From assembly GCA_023091735.1 (NCBI GenBank), contig JALKBU010000126.1, positions 1 through 64,000 of the forward strand: DNA of 64,000 nucleotides, given 5' to 3'. The notes below the pieces were generated by a model that saw nothing but the letters and a program-made list of their open reading frames with translations, searched no databases and was not told where the DNA came from. The DNA comes from Trichomonas tenax (Eukaryota > Parabasalia > Trichomonadida > Trichomonadidae). Shown piece by piece: positions 10,301 to 19,445 of the stretch. The translations under genes and the position numbers were made by a program. How positions within the stretch are numbered: the stretch's first letter is position 1; each line of letters starts with the position of its first letter.

Positions 10301-10326
10301 AACCGTTTTAATCGTAATGGTCTTTT
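10301..10326 (+). promoter_or_regulatory. M3-like and M5-like promoter motifs of RPS23
   Basis: AACCGTTT (10301-10308) fits the Myb-recognition-like M3 consensus of T. vaginalis. TCTTTT (10321-10326) is a near-match to the M5 start-site motif, 7 bases before the ATG. Confidence 0.5.
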
Positions 10327-10332
10327 AAGCAA

Positions 10333-10767
10333 ATGGGTAAATCCAAAGCATGCGGTCGTCTTGCTGCTCGCAAGCTTCGTCTTGCACATAAGGCTAATCT
10401 CTGGGCGTCCACTAGCTACCGCCGCGTACACAACACATCCGTCTACAGAACACCACTCGAAGGTGCCGCTATGGCATCTGGTATCGTCGTCGGCAAGGTC
10501 GCTGTCGAAGCTAAGCAGCCAAACTCCGCCATTCGTAAGGCCGTTCGTGTCCAGCTCAAGAAGAACTCCAAAGTTATCACAGCCTTCGTTCCACGCGATG
10601 GTTCTCTTCGTTTGATCGATGATAACGACCGTGTTCTTATCGCCGGTATGGGCCGTTCTGGTCGTTCCGTCGGTGACCTTCCAGGATGCCGTTTCAAAGT
10701 CATCAAGGTTGCTGGTTTCTCACTCCTTGCTCTTTGGCTCGGCAAGAAGGAAAAGCCGCGCAGCTAA
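10333..10767 (+). CDS. RPS23: 40S ribosomal protein S23 (uS12)
   Basis: A 144-residue decoding-centre protein of the cytosolic small subunit. The start [16 protein letters not shown] matches the eukaryotic family. The invariant loop [17 protein letters not shown] contains the conserved PNSA that contacts the decoding site, and [20 protein letters not shown] and the final KKEKPRS are diagnostic. Length is normal. Codon use is GC-rich as in RPS4 and RPL8. An ATG at 10262 is out of frame and lies upstream of the promoter motifs. The stop codon overlaps TAAA. Confidence 0.97.
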   Translation: MGKSKACGRLAARKLRLAHKANLWASTSYRRVHNTSVYRTPLEGAAMASGIVVGKVAVEAKQPNSAIRKAVRVQLKKNSKVITAFVPRDGSLRLIDDNDRVLIAGMGRSGRSVGDLPGCRFKVIKVAGFSLLALWLGKKEKPRS

Positions 10768-11176
10768 ATCGATATTATTCTAAATATTTTGCTTGAATAT
10801 TACAACTTTGATTCTTCTTATGAAATCTTCTTTGCAATACTCCTCCTTACAATTAAATCATCAAAATACGCAAAATCTTTGTTTGAAAAGAGAATTTCGA
10901 ATTTTTTTAATATCAATGAAATATGTATTACTAGTTCATGCATAGACATGCTTAATTGTACAAATCATTTATTTCATATCAAAATTGTTTGCTTTTTAAG
11001 GTATTTTCATTCAAAGATTATATTATTTTTAATAATCTGTGTAATACACATGAAATTGCATACAATTCTTTATAGGTATGTTTTCAATATATAAATTGTT
11101 TAAAAATCATATAATTAAATATTATTTGAAAAATTAAGAAAGAAGACTCCTAAACAGTTCAAATCGAACCAGATCT
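10768..11176. other. AT-rich spacer between convergent genes
   Basis: Spacer between the RPS23 and RPL8 3' ends. A 101-codon frame (10789-11094) has no motif or promoter and is treated as chance. Confidence 0.55.
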
Positions 11177-11932
11177 TTAGGCAAGATTGACTGTACCACG
11201 GCGACGACCTGTACGGCGAGCAGCGACAAGACCAAGCTTCTGACCTGGGCGGGCAGAGCGGGAAACTGTGCCTGGGCCACCCATATGCTGGTGGGAACCA
11301 CCACCGTGTCTGTGGTCGACTGGGTTCATCTTGATACCGCAAACGACTGGCCATGTGTGGCGTTTAGCTTTATACTTGTAGTGGACATTACCGGCCTTGA
11401 GGAGTGGCTTCTCAAGACGGCCACCACCAGCGACGATACCTAATGTAGCGCGGCAGATGTTAGAAACGAGAGCCTTGCGGCCAGATGGGAGCTGGATACG
11501 TGTGTAGTTCTCTGTGTGGCCAATGACACGGCATGAGTCACCAGAGCAGCGGCCATAGCGACCACCATCACCTGGACGGTGCTCGACATTGCAAATTTCT
11601 GTACCTTCTGGGATCTGAGCGAGTGGAAGGATGTTGCCGATGTGGAGGTCAGCCTGGACGCCGCACTTGACGAACTGGCCTGTGTGGATGCCTTCTGGGG
11701 CGATAATAAGAGCGGAATCGAAGCCGTTGCCCTCAGCCTTCTTGAAGACAAGTTTGGCGAGTGGAGCACCACGGCCTGGGTCGTGGAGGATCTCCTTGAC
11801 CATGCCGGAGATGACTGCTGTTCTCTCGGCAGTGTCGAGGGCGCGGAACTTAGCTGGACCAACGCGGTGGTGTGTGTGAGCTTGGAAGACTGAGCCGTTA
11901 CCTCTACGCTGAGCACGGACGATATGACCCAT
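11177..11932 (-). CDS. RPL8: 60S ribosomal protein L8 (uL2)
   Basis: A 251-residue core protein of the cytosolic large subunit, next to the peptidyl-transferase centre. Family blocks include MGHIVRAQRRGNGSVF at the start, HDPGRGAPLAKLVF, EGIHTGQFVKCG, LPSGRKALVSN, GGGRLEKPLLKAG, and MNPVDHRHGGGSHQH, which holds the conserved His of the Gly-Gly-Gly-x-His loop. The MGHIV start at 11932 is preferred over the ATG 7 codons upstream because the family begins MG(R/H)VI and a CCTTT motif lies between the two ATGs. Codon use is GC-rich. A MITE begins 58 bp upstream of the ATG. Confidence 0.97.
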   Translation of the reverse strand: MGHIVRAQRRGNGSVFQAHTHHRVGPAKFRALDTAERTAVISGMVKEILHDPGRGAPLAKLVFKKAEGNGFDSALIIAPEGIHTGQFVKCGVQADLHIGNILPLAQIPEGTEICNVEHRPGDGGRYGRCSGDSCRVIGHTENYTRIQLPSGRKALVSNICRATLGIVAGGGRLEKPLLKAGNVHYKYKAKRHTWPVVCGIKMNPVDHRHGGGSHQHMGGPGTVSRSARPGQKLGLVAARRTGRRRGTVNLA

Positions 11933-11937
11933 TCGAA

Positions 11938-11958
11938 AAAGGACGGACCACAACCGCT
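11938..11958 (-). promoter_or_regulatory. M5 and M3 promoter motifs of RPL8
   Basis: On the gene strand, AGCGGTTG (11951-11958) fits M3 and CCTTT (11938-11942) fits M5, 5 bases before the ATG. The M3-to-M5 order and tight spacing match the RPS23 promoter. Confidence 0.55.
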
Positions 11959-11989
11959 TTTTCTCTCAATTTTGACTTTTATTGCGGAT

Positions 11990-12585
11990 AGAAGTGTTCT
12001 AACTCTCAAATTTGGTTTTTAGCGACCAAAATTGGCAAAATTAGCATTACCATTATTTAAATGTTATAATAAACCATATTTTTAAAAGTGAATAAGGTTA
12101 AAAGTCACATTTTTCACAATTTATTTGACACTGTTTACATTAATAAAATAGTATATCTGATGCTAATTATTTTTCATCGTTTTTATTTTTGAAAACTTTA
12201 TTTTTATTAATCAATAATTTCAAAATATTCATTGGGAGGCAATGAGTATAAGTTGGTGTATCACATTAAAAACATGCAATATGTGCATGCGTCTATGCAT
12301 ATTGTCGTCTCCGCAATGATTTTGTGAATTTATAAATTAAGATACTGAACAAATATTCAATTAGAAGCTTGTATTATTTATAATATGTTACTATGTTGTT
12401 GGCATGTGATATATTTATAATAAATATTGCTATTTACTCAATAATAAACTGATTTCAAATTGTTAATGAAAAATATGAAATGATATTATATGTTTAACAC
12501 TACAACTATGTATGGCATCACACAAGAGTTATATTTGCCCATACATGTTTGAACTGGTTCTGACCCCCAGAGTTGATACACTTCT
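11990..12585 (+). mobile_element. MITE copy A (hAT-like, 8-bp target duplication)
   Basis: A 596-bp element with terminal inverted repeats AGAAGTGTTCTAACTCT at the left and the complement of AGAAGTGTATCAACTCT at the right. TTGCGGAT flanks both ends (11982-11989 and 12586-12593), a perfect 8-bp target duplication. The body matches copies B and C over its whole length apart from a ~30-bp extra AT-rich stretch near 12195-12230. It holds no transposase. It sits between the RPL8 promoter and the rest of the upstream DNA. Confidence 0.88.
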
Positions 12586-12593
12586 TTGCGGAT

Positions 12594-13107
12594 ATTGCTT
12601 TAAAACATCCATAACTTTGAGACAATGTAATGCCTTAAGTGGCAATTCCAGATATATGGTCCCTGTTATATCAATGAGCTCGAAGCATGCTTATTAAATA
12701 AAATATAGATTTGTGATTTACTGCTTATCTGAATTAATGCCATGCATTAACATGAAGTTATCTATAATGTTACTGTATTGTTTTTAATCTGATTGCGTAT
12801 ACATTTTGAAAATTATTGATTTGTCAAAACCTTGATCGGGAATCCCTACATTCAACAGGGCAGTAGGTAACTTCTGGCCATTGGTAGCATATCCAACTTA
12901 GAATAATATTAGGTTTAAGACATCTTGAGTTGGAACACTTCTAAATAAAAGAAATTGATATTGTAAAGGAATTGAGAATGAGCAATAAATATTCAATAAA
13001 TAACCATTATTTGGCGTCTGTATTCATGTGTGAGATTGTTAAAGTCTGATATTGAATGTTTGTAAAAATATAAAATCGATCACATAAATATAATAAGGTT
13101 ATGATAG
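12594..13107. other. intergenic spacer
   Basis: Spacer between MITE A and the phosphatase promoter. A less AT-rich patch at about 12835-12945 may be an old repeat relic, but it has no recognisable ends. Confidence 0.45.
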
Positions 13108-13112
13108 TCACT
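13108..13112 (+). promoter_or_regulatory. Initiator (TCACT) of the PPP phosphatase gene
   Basis: TCACT lies between the first in-frame ATG (13101) and the second (13119). Transcription from A13110 gives a 9-base leader and makes 13119 the functional start. Confidence 0.7.
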
Positions 13113-13118
13113 TTTCAA

Positions 13119-14021
13119 ATGTCCGATACGAATTTGAGCATTTGTAAAGAGCTCGTAAACTTAATCCAAAATCCAAACGCCGCGAAATGCATACAGCTGA
13201 AGTTCAACAGCGCCTTCTGCCGATGGCTTTGTGAAACAGCTGCTGAAGTTTTTAAGGAAGAACCAAATGTTATAAAAGTGAGTGGAAGAGCCGTGATTGT
13301 TGGAGATATTCACGGCCAACTCGATGATTTAATTAGGATACTGAAAGATACATTCGCCATGAAAGATACGTCGTTTATATTCCTCGGTGATTATGTAGAC
13401 AGAGGAAAGAACTCCATCGAGGTTATCTCGCTACTTTTCTCTCTCAAAATTTTATATCCGCAGCGATTCATTATTCTCCGTGGTAACCATGAGAGCAGAA
13501 TTACTACAATGAAGCAAGGATTTATGGCTGAATGCAGATCGAAGATGAACAAGAAAATTTATGACTACTTTGTTGATGCCTTTGACAAAATTCCAATTGC
13601 AGCTGTTTTAAATGAACAAGTCTTGTGTGTTCATGGTGGAATATCACCATATATTAATAGCATCTCAGATATAGATAAAATAGACAGATTCTGCGAGATC
13701 CCCGAACAAGGAGCTTTCACGGACTTAACGTGGAGTGATCCTGCAGTCATCGATGATGAATTCACGCAAAGTCCACGCGGAGAGACATTTTTGTACGGAA
13801 AGAAGGCTGTAGATAAGTTCCTTGAGAAGAATAATCTCAAACAGATCATAAGAGCTCATGAAATGGTCCCTGAAGGGTTCGAAAAACCATTTGGAGATGA
13901 TTCTTTGATCACAATTTTTAGCAACGAAAATTACTCAGGAGCTGGAAATAGGGCGGCATACATCATTCACGTCAATAACGAATCGAAGGTCATTACATTG
14001 CCGAAGTTTTTGAAGAAATAA
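13119..14021 (+). CDS. PPP-family Ser/Thr phosphatase, PP1-like
   Basis: A 300-residue metal-dependent Ser/Thr phosphatase catalytic subunit. All PPP signatures are in order: GDIHGQ (63-68), GDYVDRG (90-96), RGNHESR (121-127), a conserved HGG after LCV, and RAHE near the C terminus. Asp and His of GDIHG, Asp of GDYVDRG and Asn/His of RGNHE supply the metal ligands, so activity is expected. The usual SAPNYC loop reads FSNENYSGAG, a departure from PP1 and PP2A that may change inhibitor or regulatory-subunit binding. Start chosen from the initiator at 13108. Whether it is PP1, PP6 or a trichomonad branch cannot be settled by eye. Confidence 0.93.
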   Translation: MSDTNLSICKELVNLIQNPNAAKCIQLKFNSAFCRWLCETAAEVFKEEPNVIKVSGRAVIVGDIHGQLDDLIRILKDTFAMKDTSFIFLGDYVDRGKNSIEVISLLFSLKILYPQRFIILRGNHESRITTMKQGFMAECRSKMNKKIYDYFVDAFDKIPIAAVLNEQVLCVHGGISPYINSISDIDKIDRFCEIPEQGAFTDLTWSDPAVIDDEFTQSPRGETFLYGKKAVDKFLEKNNLKQIIRAHEMVPEGFEKPFGDDSLITIFSNENYSGAGNRAAYIIHVNNESKVITLPKFLKK

Positions 14022-14260
14022 TTTGAAACCAAAAATTGAAGAAATAATTTTAAAAATATGAAATCAAATAGAAAGCTTCTATATCATTGCTAGCTAATTT
14101 AAGCCAATATCACTTCATAACTAATTAGTTTTTCAATATTTTTTTGATCAATTTTAAATTATTGCAAAAAAAGTTTTATATTTCAGTAAACATGTAATTA
14201 ACTGCTTAAATACATATTAGATATGTGACAATAAGCATCAATTCTAAACTAATAAGACTT

Positions 14261-14836
14261 TTATTGACAACAATCACTAATTTTTGTTCTAACTGTGTTG
14301 ATCAAGTTAAATTCTTCGACTTCATCTTTGAACTGTAATCGATCAATTGCGCACTGATTAATTATCGTTACCAAATTATCAATGTTTTCCATGGTTTTGG
14401 ATGACGTGAAGATAATCTCCTTTGGATGGTATATGCTTGTCTTGTTAATAGCCTCGTTGCGCTGTTCTTCTGTGAGATTTTGGAATAAATCGTTTTTAGA
14501 AAAAACAAAAATCAACTGGTACTTTCCTGGATCGAGCGTGCCTGTAACTAAATTATAATAAAACGTGATATCTGAAAAATCTATTGGCGAAGATAATAAT
14601 AAGACAACATCAGCATCTCTAATGTAAGACTGCGTTATGGACTTGAATCTTTCCTGTCCTGCTGTATCCCAGAACGTATTATTAATAATATGTCCGTTAT
14701 ATGAAAAACTTTCCGAAAAAATGTCGCAAGCAACTGTTTCGTGATATGTTTCGAGGAATTCTCTTTTAATGATTGCATGGATGATGGCAGTCTTTCCAAT
14801 GTCTGCAGGACCAAGCAATATAACTTTTTGATGCAT
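14261..14836 (-). CDS. Rab-like small GTPase
   Basis: A 191-residue Ras-superfamily GTPase, most like Rabs, which control vesicle traffic. The P-loop is GPADIGKT (9-16), switch II is WDTAGQERF (56-64), the guanine-specificity motif reads SKND (113-116, a variant of NKxD) and TSSK replaces SAK. The C terminus ends SDCCQ, an XCCX pattern compatible with geranylgeranylation. The switch I region (ETVACDIFS) is divergent, and Ser replaces Asn in NKxD, so nucleotide affinity may be unusual. It is transcribed towards the phosphatase. No strict initiator precedes the ATG. Confidence 0.88.
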   Translation of the reverse strand: MHQKVILLGPADIGKTAIIHAIIKREFLETYHETVACDIFSESFSYNGHIINNTFWDTAGQERFKSITQSYIRDADVVLLLSSPIDFSDITFYYNLVTGTLDPGKYQLIFVFSKNDLFQNLTEEQRNEAINKTSIYHPKEIIFTSSKTMENIDNLVTIINQCAIDRLQFKDEVEEFNLINTVRTKISDCCQ

Positions 14837-15313
14837 CTGTTTTTAATGTAACAAAAAAACCTGTGGATATATTAAAAATAAAAACTGACAGGAATATTTG
14901 TAAACCAGTCATGTTTTAATATCTTTAATGCCCATCGCTATTAATCTAATTTAAAGTTAAAATTTCAATTTTTTTCCACTCTCTTTTGACTTTTTTTTCC
15001 CCAAAAAGTTAAAATTTGAAATTTTTGAAATATCTCAATGAATAATTCAATGAACACTTTCAAATATTTGGTCGAATATAATCTTCGTAAAATAATTTTA
15101 AAAATCAAATATGGACTTCTCTGCAATGAACTCAATCATCATTTAGCGAATGAAATTTGGCACATTTGATTAAATATCAAAATTAATATTGATTAAGTTG
15201 ATATTAAAGATAAGCCTAGCACACATAAATAATGTTTTTACACGGGACAAAGTAAGATGGATTTTAATAGAAACAGCATTAAAACACATCAAATTAACAT
15301 GAATGAAAGAAAT
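14837..15313. other. AT-rich intergenic spacer
   Basis: AT-rich spacer with poly-T tracts between the GTPase promoter and the 3' end of the axonemal gene. Nothing else recognised. Confidence 0.55.
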
Positions 15314-16009
15314 TTAATCCCAGTAGTCAACAATAGCGTAGTGATCAATATCAGTGAATCTCTTCATCTTGAATGTGTCTGATTCTCTTGGTGGTTTGTA
15401 AGCTACCTTTGTATGCCCAACAGATGCTCTCGTTGGTCGAGAAGCGCGTGCCATTGTTGTCCTGCGTGACGATGTTGTCATAGATGATCGCATTGACATC
15501 TGCATTGTCTGCTTAGCTAAAGCTGCCTCTTTTGCATCTCTTCCAAACTTCCATGTGAGGCACTCCTTCATCTCAGACGTGACCGGTGTTGGCATTCCGT
15601 GTACCATGTTTACAACTCTCGTGTGGAATTCGCCTCTTGATTCCATTGCGCCATCAGCGTTCTCCGGTTTCCTGAGAATAGGGTGGTTCTGCTGGAATTC
15701 ACGGAATTCCTTCGCAGTCCTGCAGCCGTGGCGAATGGCGGCGCGGTTTATGGCGATGTAATCATTCGAAGGTCTGAAATCTGTGGACCTACGGCTGGTT
15801 TTCTGCGCTGGCTCTTCTGGGTTGTCGACCTTTTCCCAGTTTTGGAACATTTCCTTAACACCGTCGCCATGCTTTGTGCGGCATCCATACCTAAAATCCT
15901 CTGGAGGAAGATCATGCGTTGATGAAGGAGCATGGCCGACCTTGTGACGTGAGAGGAGAGGGTTTTTGAGCATGGAGGGCCTCATGTCGCAGAAAGCGCG
16001 CGGCTTCAT
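15314..16009 (-). CDS. CFAP77: CFAP77-like axonemal doublet protein
   Basis: A 231-residue basic protein resembling CFAP77, a microtubule-associated protein of the outer junction of ciliary doublets. The N-terminal third has MRPSMLKNPLLSRHKVG, then PPEDFRYGCRTKHGDGVKEM and FQNWEK, and the centre has NDYIAINRAAIRHGCRTAKE followed by REFQQNHPILRKPE. These correspond to the family's KNPLL, (D/E)FxYG, DGGVxEA and DYIAxNRAA blocks. The C-terminal third is Ser/Thr/Arg-rich (MSMRSSMTTSSRRTTMARAS) and not conserved. This fits a flagellated protist. Identification rests on recalled family motifs. Confidence 0.75.
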   Translation of the reverse strand: MKPRAFCDMRPSMLKNPLLSRHKVGHAPSSTHDLPPEDFRYGCRTKHGDGVKEMFQNWEKVDNPEEPAQKTSRRSTDFRPSNDYIAINRAAIRHGCRTAKEFREFQQNHPILRKPENADGAMESRGEFHTRVVNMVHGMPTPVTSEMKECLTWKFGRDAKEAALAKQTMQMSMRSSMTTSSRRTTMARASRPTRASVGHTKVAYKPPRESDTFKMKRFTDIDHYAIVDYWD

Positions 16010-17354
16010 TTTTTAGATAATTTTTTTCTTCTCAAAAAAATACGTTTTTTAGAAAAATTATACGTTATATGGTTTTTTTGGCGTTTTTCTTTGATTATTC
16101 CGGTGTTCAGAGCCTCTAATTGCCAAATCCATCGATGATTTTTAATTCTCGTTAATTTTATCGGATAATTTTGACGGTTTACATGGCAAAATTTCGTCAT
16201 TTACAGTTATTGAGCAAAAGGAGGATAGCAAAGAGAGATTAACGAAAATGAAATATGTATTTAGTTTAATAACGATATAATTAATCCGAATATCCTAATA
16301 ATTGCTTTATTTGACTTATATTGCGATAGGAACAAATTTTAAGCAAAATTAGATTGGTTATATTCTATGTTAATGCTGCTGACGGTATTTATACTTATTA
16401 TAAACAATAATTCCAATTCTTTATTGGAAAAATTAAATAAAAAATATCGAAGAATGTGATTAATTGATGAACTGGTATTGAATCGCCTTAATGATATGAT
16501 AGTGTCCATTATAAAACTGCTTTTGCCTGATATTAATCGATTCTTGCAAATGTGATAATTTTGACTTGTAAAATATTATATTCGACATGTAAATTATTTT
16601 AATGGTGAAAACAGTGACATGTTCAACGTGGTTAATAATATTAAATTTCCAAGTTACTTTTTGAAAGAAAATTTAAAAAGTGACTTCGATCTTTAATATT
16701 CCCGAATCAAAATGTGTTTATATTGATTATCGCGTAATTAACCTTGTATAAATTTTGACAAGTAAATTGTAAAAATTGAATGATGTCAGAAAAGTCCCTT
16801 AAACGATCAAAAAACCAATCAATCAAAAACATCATTGAGCGTAGAATCGAAAATTCACAAATCAAGAAAATGACAGAGGCTGGTCGTCAAATTTTTTTGT
16901 CCGTTATTTTTTCACGATCAGCAAAAACAACCCACATTCTTGTGTAGAGAACGTTCTAAGTTCTGGGCCCAAGATATGTCAAAGACTACCATATGCTTAA
17001 CATTTCAATGTTAAGGGAAAGAATCATTTTTAAATTTCTTGTGAATATATTCTCTTGGATTTGGCTTCGACGATCTACCTCTACAATGACCAATGTGTCA
17101 TTCAATGAATTTATTTCGATAATTTTTGGATAACTGCAATCTCTTCACTTTGTCTCCTCGAATTTTCTCATTAAAACAGCTTTTCATTACCACTCTCAAA
17201 AAATGCTAGTCTCGATTTTTGTGATATTTATGAAAAGTGACGTATATTTTTCCATTGAATCAAAATCACAAAATTAACTAATTATTCCTGTCATTTGTCC
17301 TGAGATATATCTTTTAAAAAGAAAATATTTGATTGCTTATCTGGTCCGTTCTTT
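16010..17354. other. intergenic stretch with TGACATGTAA-type words and a possible 54-codon ORF
   Basis: About 1.3 kb without a clear gene. TTGACTTGTAAA and CGACATGTAAAT occur 22 bases apart near 16540-16575, with more copies near 16611 and 16757. An ATG at 16783 opens 54 codons to TAG at 16945-16947 (MSEKSLKRSKNQSIKNIIE, later MTEAGRQIFLSVIF). The codon choice looks protein-like, but no family is recognised. It may be a very short gene or the 5' part of a decayed one. Confidence 0.35.
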
Positions 17355-17359
17355 TCATT
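17355..17359 (+). promoter_or_regulatory. Initiator (TCATT) of the LMW-PTP gene
   Basis: TCATT with +1 at A17357 leaves only 4 bases before ATG 17361, the shortest leader in the window. Confidence 0.6.
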
Positions 17360-17360
17360 G

Positions 17361-17828
17361 ATGTCCCAGACATCTGTTTTATTCGTGTGCACAGGAAACA
17401 TCTGCAGATCTCCAGCCTGCGAGGCCATCTGCCAAAAGCTTACCAATGGCTCTATTATTGCTGATAGCGCTGCCATTTCGGCTCATCACAGGAACGAAAG
17501 TCCCGATGAAAGGACACAAGCCGTTTGTTTGAAGCATAACGTCGATATATCAAATCACCGGGCCAGACAGATCAGAGCCGACGATTGGGTCTTATTTGAT
17601 TATATCGTAGCCCTCGATGAAGGAATTTACAAGACACTGCTTCAAATGAAGCCGCAGAACGCTAAGGGACAAGTCATCCTCTACGCACCACCGCATGGCA
17701 TTCATGATCCATATTTCGGTGGACGTACCGGTTTTTCAAAGATGTTTGACGATATTGTGAATACAATGCCACAGTTCCTCAAGCAGAATAACATTTACAG
17801 AATGCAGGAATCTTCGATTTCCTTCTAA
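17361..17828 (+). CDS. low-molecular-weight protein tyrosine phosphatase
   Basis: A 155-residue cytoplasmic cysteine phosphatase that hydrolyses phosphotyrosine and small phosphoesters. The active-site loop CTGNICRSP sits at residues 10-18 (nucleophile C10, R16), directly after the first beta strand as in the family. The general-acid loop is DPYFGG (D116). Length is typical for the family. The central region matches family spacing (DERTQAV, then ISNHRARQI). The start is fixed by an initiator 4 bases upstream; the adjoining TTG at 17358 is not needed. A bacterial origin is possible because the family is common in bacteria, but base composition does not show transfer. Confidence 0.95.
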   Translation: MSQTSVLFVCTGNICRSPACEAICQKLTNGSIIADSAAISAHHRNESPDERTQAVCLKHNVDISNHRARQIRADDWVLFDYIVALDEGIYKTLLQMKPQNAKGQVILYAPPHGIHDPYFGGRTGFSKMFDDIVNTMPQFLKQNNIYRMQESSISF

Positions 17829-18166
17829 TTATTAATCATATGTATATTTTTTTAATAAAAGTCTTCTTTCTATACTATATTTTTTAACAGTATAGGGAAA
17901 TTTTAATAATGTTAATTCTGCTAACAATTATTTCATTCTCTTGAAAGAAAAAAATATATAAAAATAAAATCTCGATGTTATTGGCTTAATAGTGATCAAC
18001 TCCTGACTTCTTCATCAATTTATGATTGCATCAAGCCTAAAAAACTAACATCAAGATAATATTAAAAATGTATAAAATAGAAAAAACTGATGAGCAGCAG
18101 TTCTTCCTTTGCCTCACGGAAAGGCATGTGCAGTCCATAGTTTTTGTTGATAATAAAAATATTAAA
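17829..18166. other. AT-rich spacer between convergent genes
   Basis: Spacer of ~340 bp. No gene or repeat recognised. Confidence 0.6.
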
Positions 18167-18841
18167 TTAAGCTAACACAGAATCTGTCTGAGTGTCCACG
18201 TTCTTGTGAAGGATGTTATAGTATTTCCATCGAAATTTGATTGGCATATTGAAATGCATGATTCTCGGCTCTTTGACTTCAGTACCAACATTGTCTCTTT
18301 GCGCAAAAGAAATGTCTTCATTATCAGAAATGGAGTTGGTGAGGTTAACTTTCAAAGTATTGTCTCTTACTGTCCATTTTTTAATTTCGCTCTTTTCTCT
18401 TTGGAAAATTGGAACCATTTTATACAGTTCTTGTTCTATTGGACCACCCTGAGGGTGTGCAATGAAACCAATCTGCTGTAAAGACCCATTGATGGATGAT
18501 TTGCATTTTCCGAGCAAAAGTCGAAATTGTTGAATATGGATCGCAATACCATTACTTAGAAACAGAATTCCACACACCAATCCCCTCTTCCAATCGTCTG
18601 AGTCCCCTCTTTGAACAAAATCACGAATTGTTCGTAGTCTGCGTATGAAAGCATCATGTCTTTCACCTTTTCTCGACTTTCTGATCTCGTCATAGAACCC
18701 TTTTCGGAGCTGTACGTATTCGTCGAGATCTGATTGTGAAATCAAATTCCAATGACTCGGCAGGTTATCTATTAGCGGGAAATCAAAGTCTGTGAACACA
18801 TCAGTCACCGCACGCCTTGAGAAACTGCGTTCAATGGCCAT
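18167..18841 (-). CDS. initiator-binding-domain (IBD)-like DNA-binding protein
   Basis: A 224-residue protein resembling the DNA-binding domain of the trichomonad initiator-binding protein IBP39, a winged-helix factor that recognises the TCA-type initiator. The segment from about residue 85 to 160 (WKRGLVCGILFLSNGIAI, then QQFRLLLGKCKSSINGSLQQ and later SEIKKWTVR) carries what I recall as the family signature: a Lys/Ser-rich KCKSSINGS recognition helix after an apolar strand, and a closing WTVR. The N-terminal part (residues 1-80) has a basic helix, DEIRKSRKGERHDAFIRRLR. The C-terminal ~60 residues are not assigned. It probably binds DNA in the nucleus; whether its target is the initiator is inference. 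Confidence 0.6.
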   Translation of the reverse strand: MAIERSFSRRAVTDVFTDFDFPLIDNLPSHWNLISQSDLDEYVQLRKGFYDEIRKSRKGERHDAFIRRLRTIRDFVQRGDSDDWKRGLVCGILFLSNGIAIHIQQFRLLLGKCKSSINGSLQQIGFIAHPQGGPIEQELYKMVPIFQREKSEIKKWTVRDNTLKVNLTNSISDNEDISFAQRDNVGTEVKEPRIMHFNMPIKFRWKYYNILHKNVDTQTDSVLA

Positions 18842-19445
18842 TGCAATATCGAGAAAAATTATTTTTGGCTTTCAAAAAGGAGTTTTTCAATTTTTGAGCC
18901 GATTATTATATCCTTTATACCGTGTTTACCTTATTTATATTGTTTTGCATCTTATAATTTCTTGCATTGAATTTTCAGAAAAGAAAATCTATTTTTCAGC
19001 CGACCTACCTTTTTTATTCATAATATAGATGTCTTTCCCTCCATTGGACATAATGGCCGGGTTATTCATGTAAATCGAATTGCCTTTTCAAATTTTATTA
19101 CCATTTAGCTCATTTATAGATATATAGGGACTCGGCTCTCAATTTGGAGAGTGAATATCAGTTTATTGGCAGTTTTCGGATATTGATATAAAATTATTTT
19201 TATTCAACAACTGTTTTTAGTCATGTTTCGACTACAACAGTTATAATCTATTGAACCGTTAAATTTATGGGACATTATTTGGTATTATCAATTTGTTTCA
19301 TTTAATTTATTGCTTTTCAGCTATTTTGTAGATTGTATTCATATATTCAGATTGTGTACATGCTACTAATAGTTCTATTTTAGATTTACGAAACAATTAA
19401 ATAATTTTCAAAATATAATATTAAAATGGATCAAAAAGGAAACTA
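18842..19445. other. AT-rich intergenic spacer
   Basis: Spacer upstream of the IBD-like gene. A 78-codon plus-strand frame (18792-19028) overlaps that gene's start and is not supported. CTCTC and GAGAG flank AATTTG near 19137-19152, a small hairpin. Confidence 0.5.

Noticed and set aside
11579..11893. Plus-strand frames opposite RPL8
   Set aside because: Antisense shadows; RPL8 on the minus strand is unmistakable.
18170..18182. GCTAACACAG, resembling the trichomonad intron branch/3' splice signal
   Set aside because: It lies across the stop codon of the IBD-like gene on the opposite strand and has no matching GTATGT-type 5' site.
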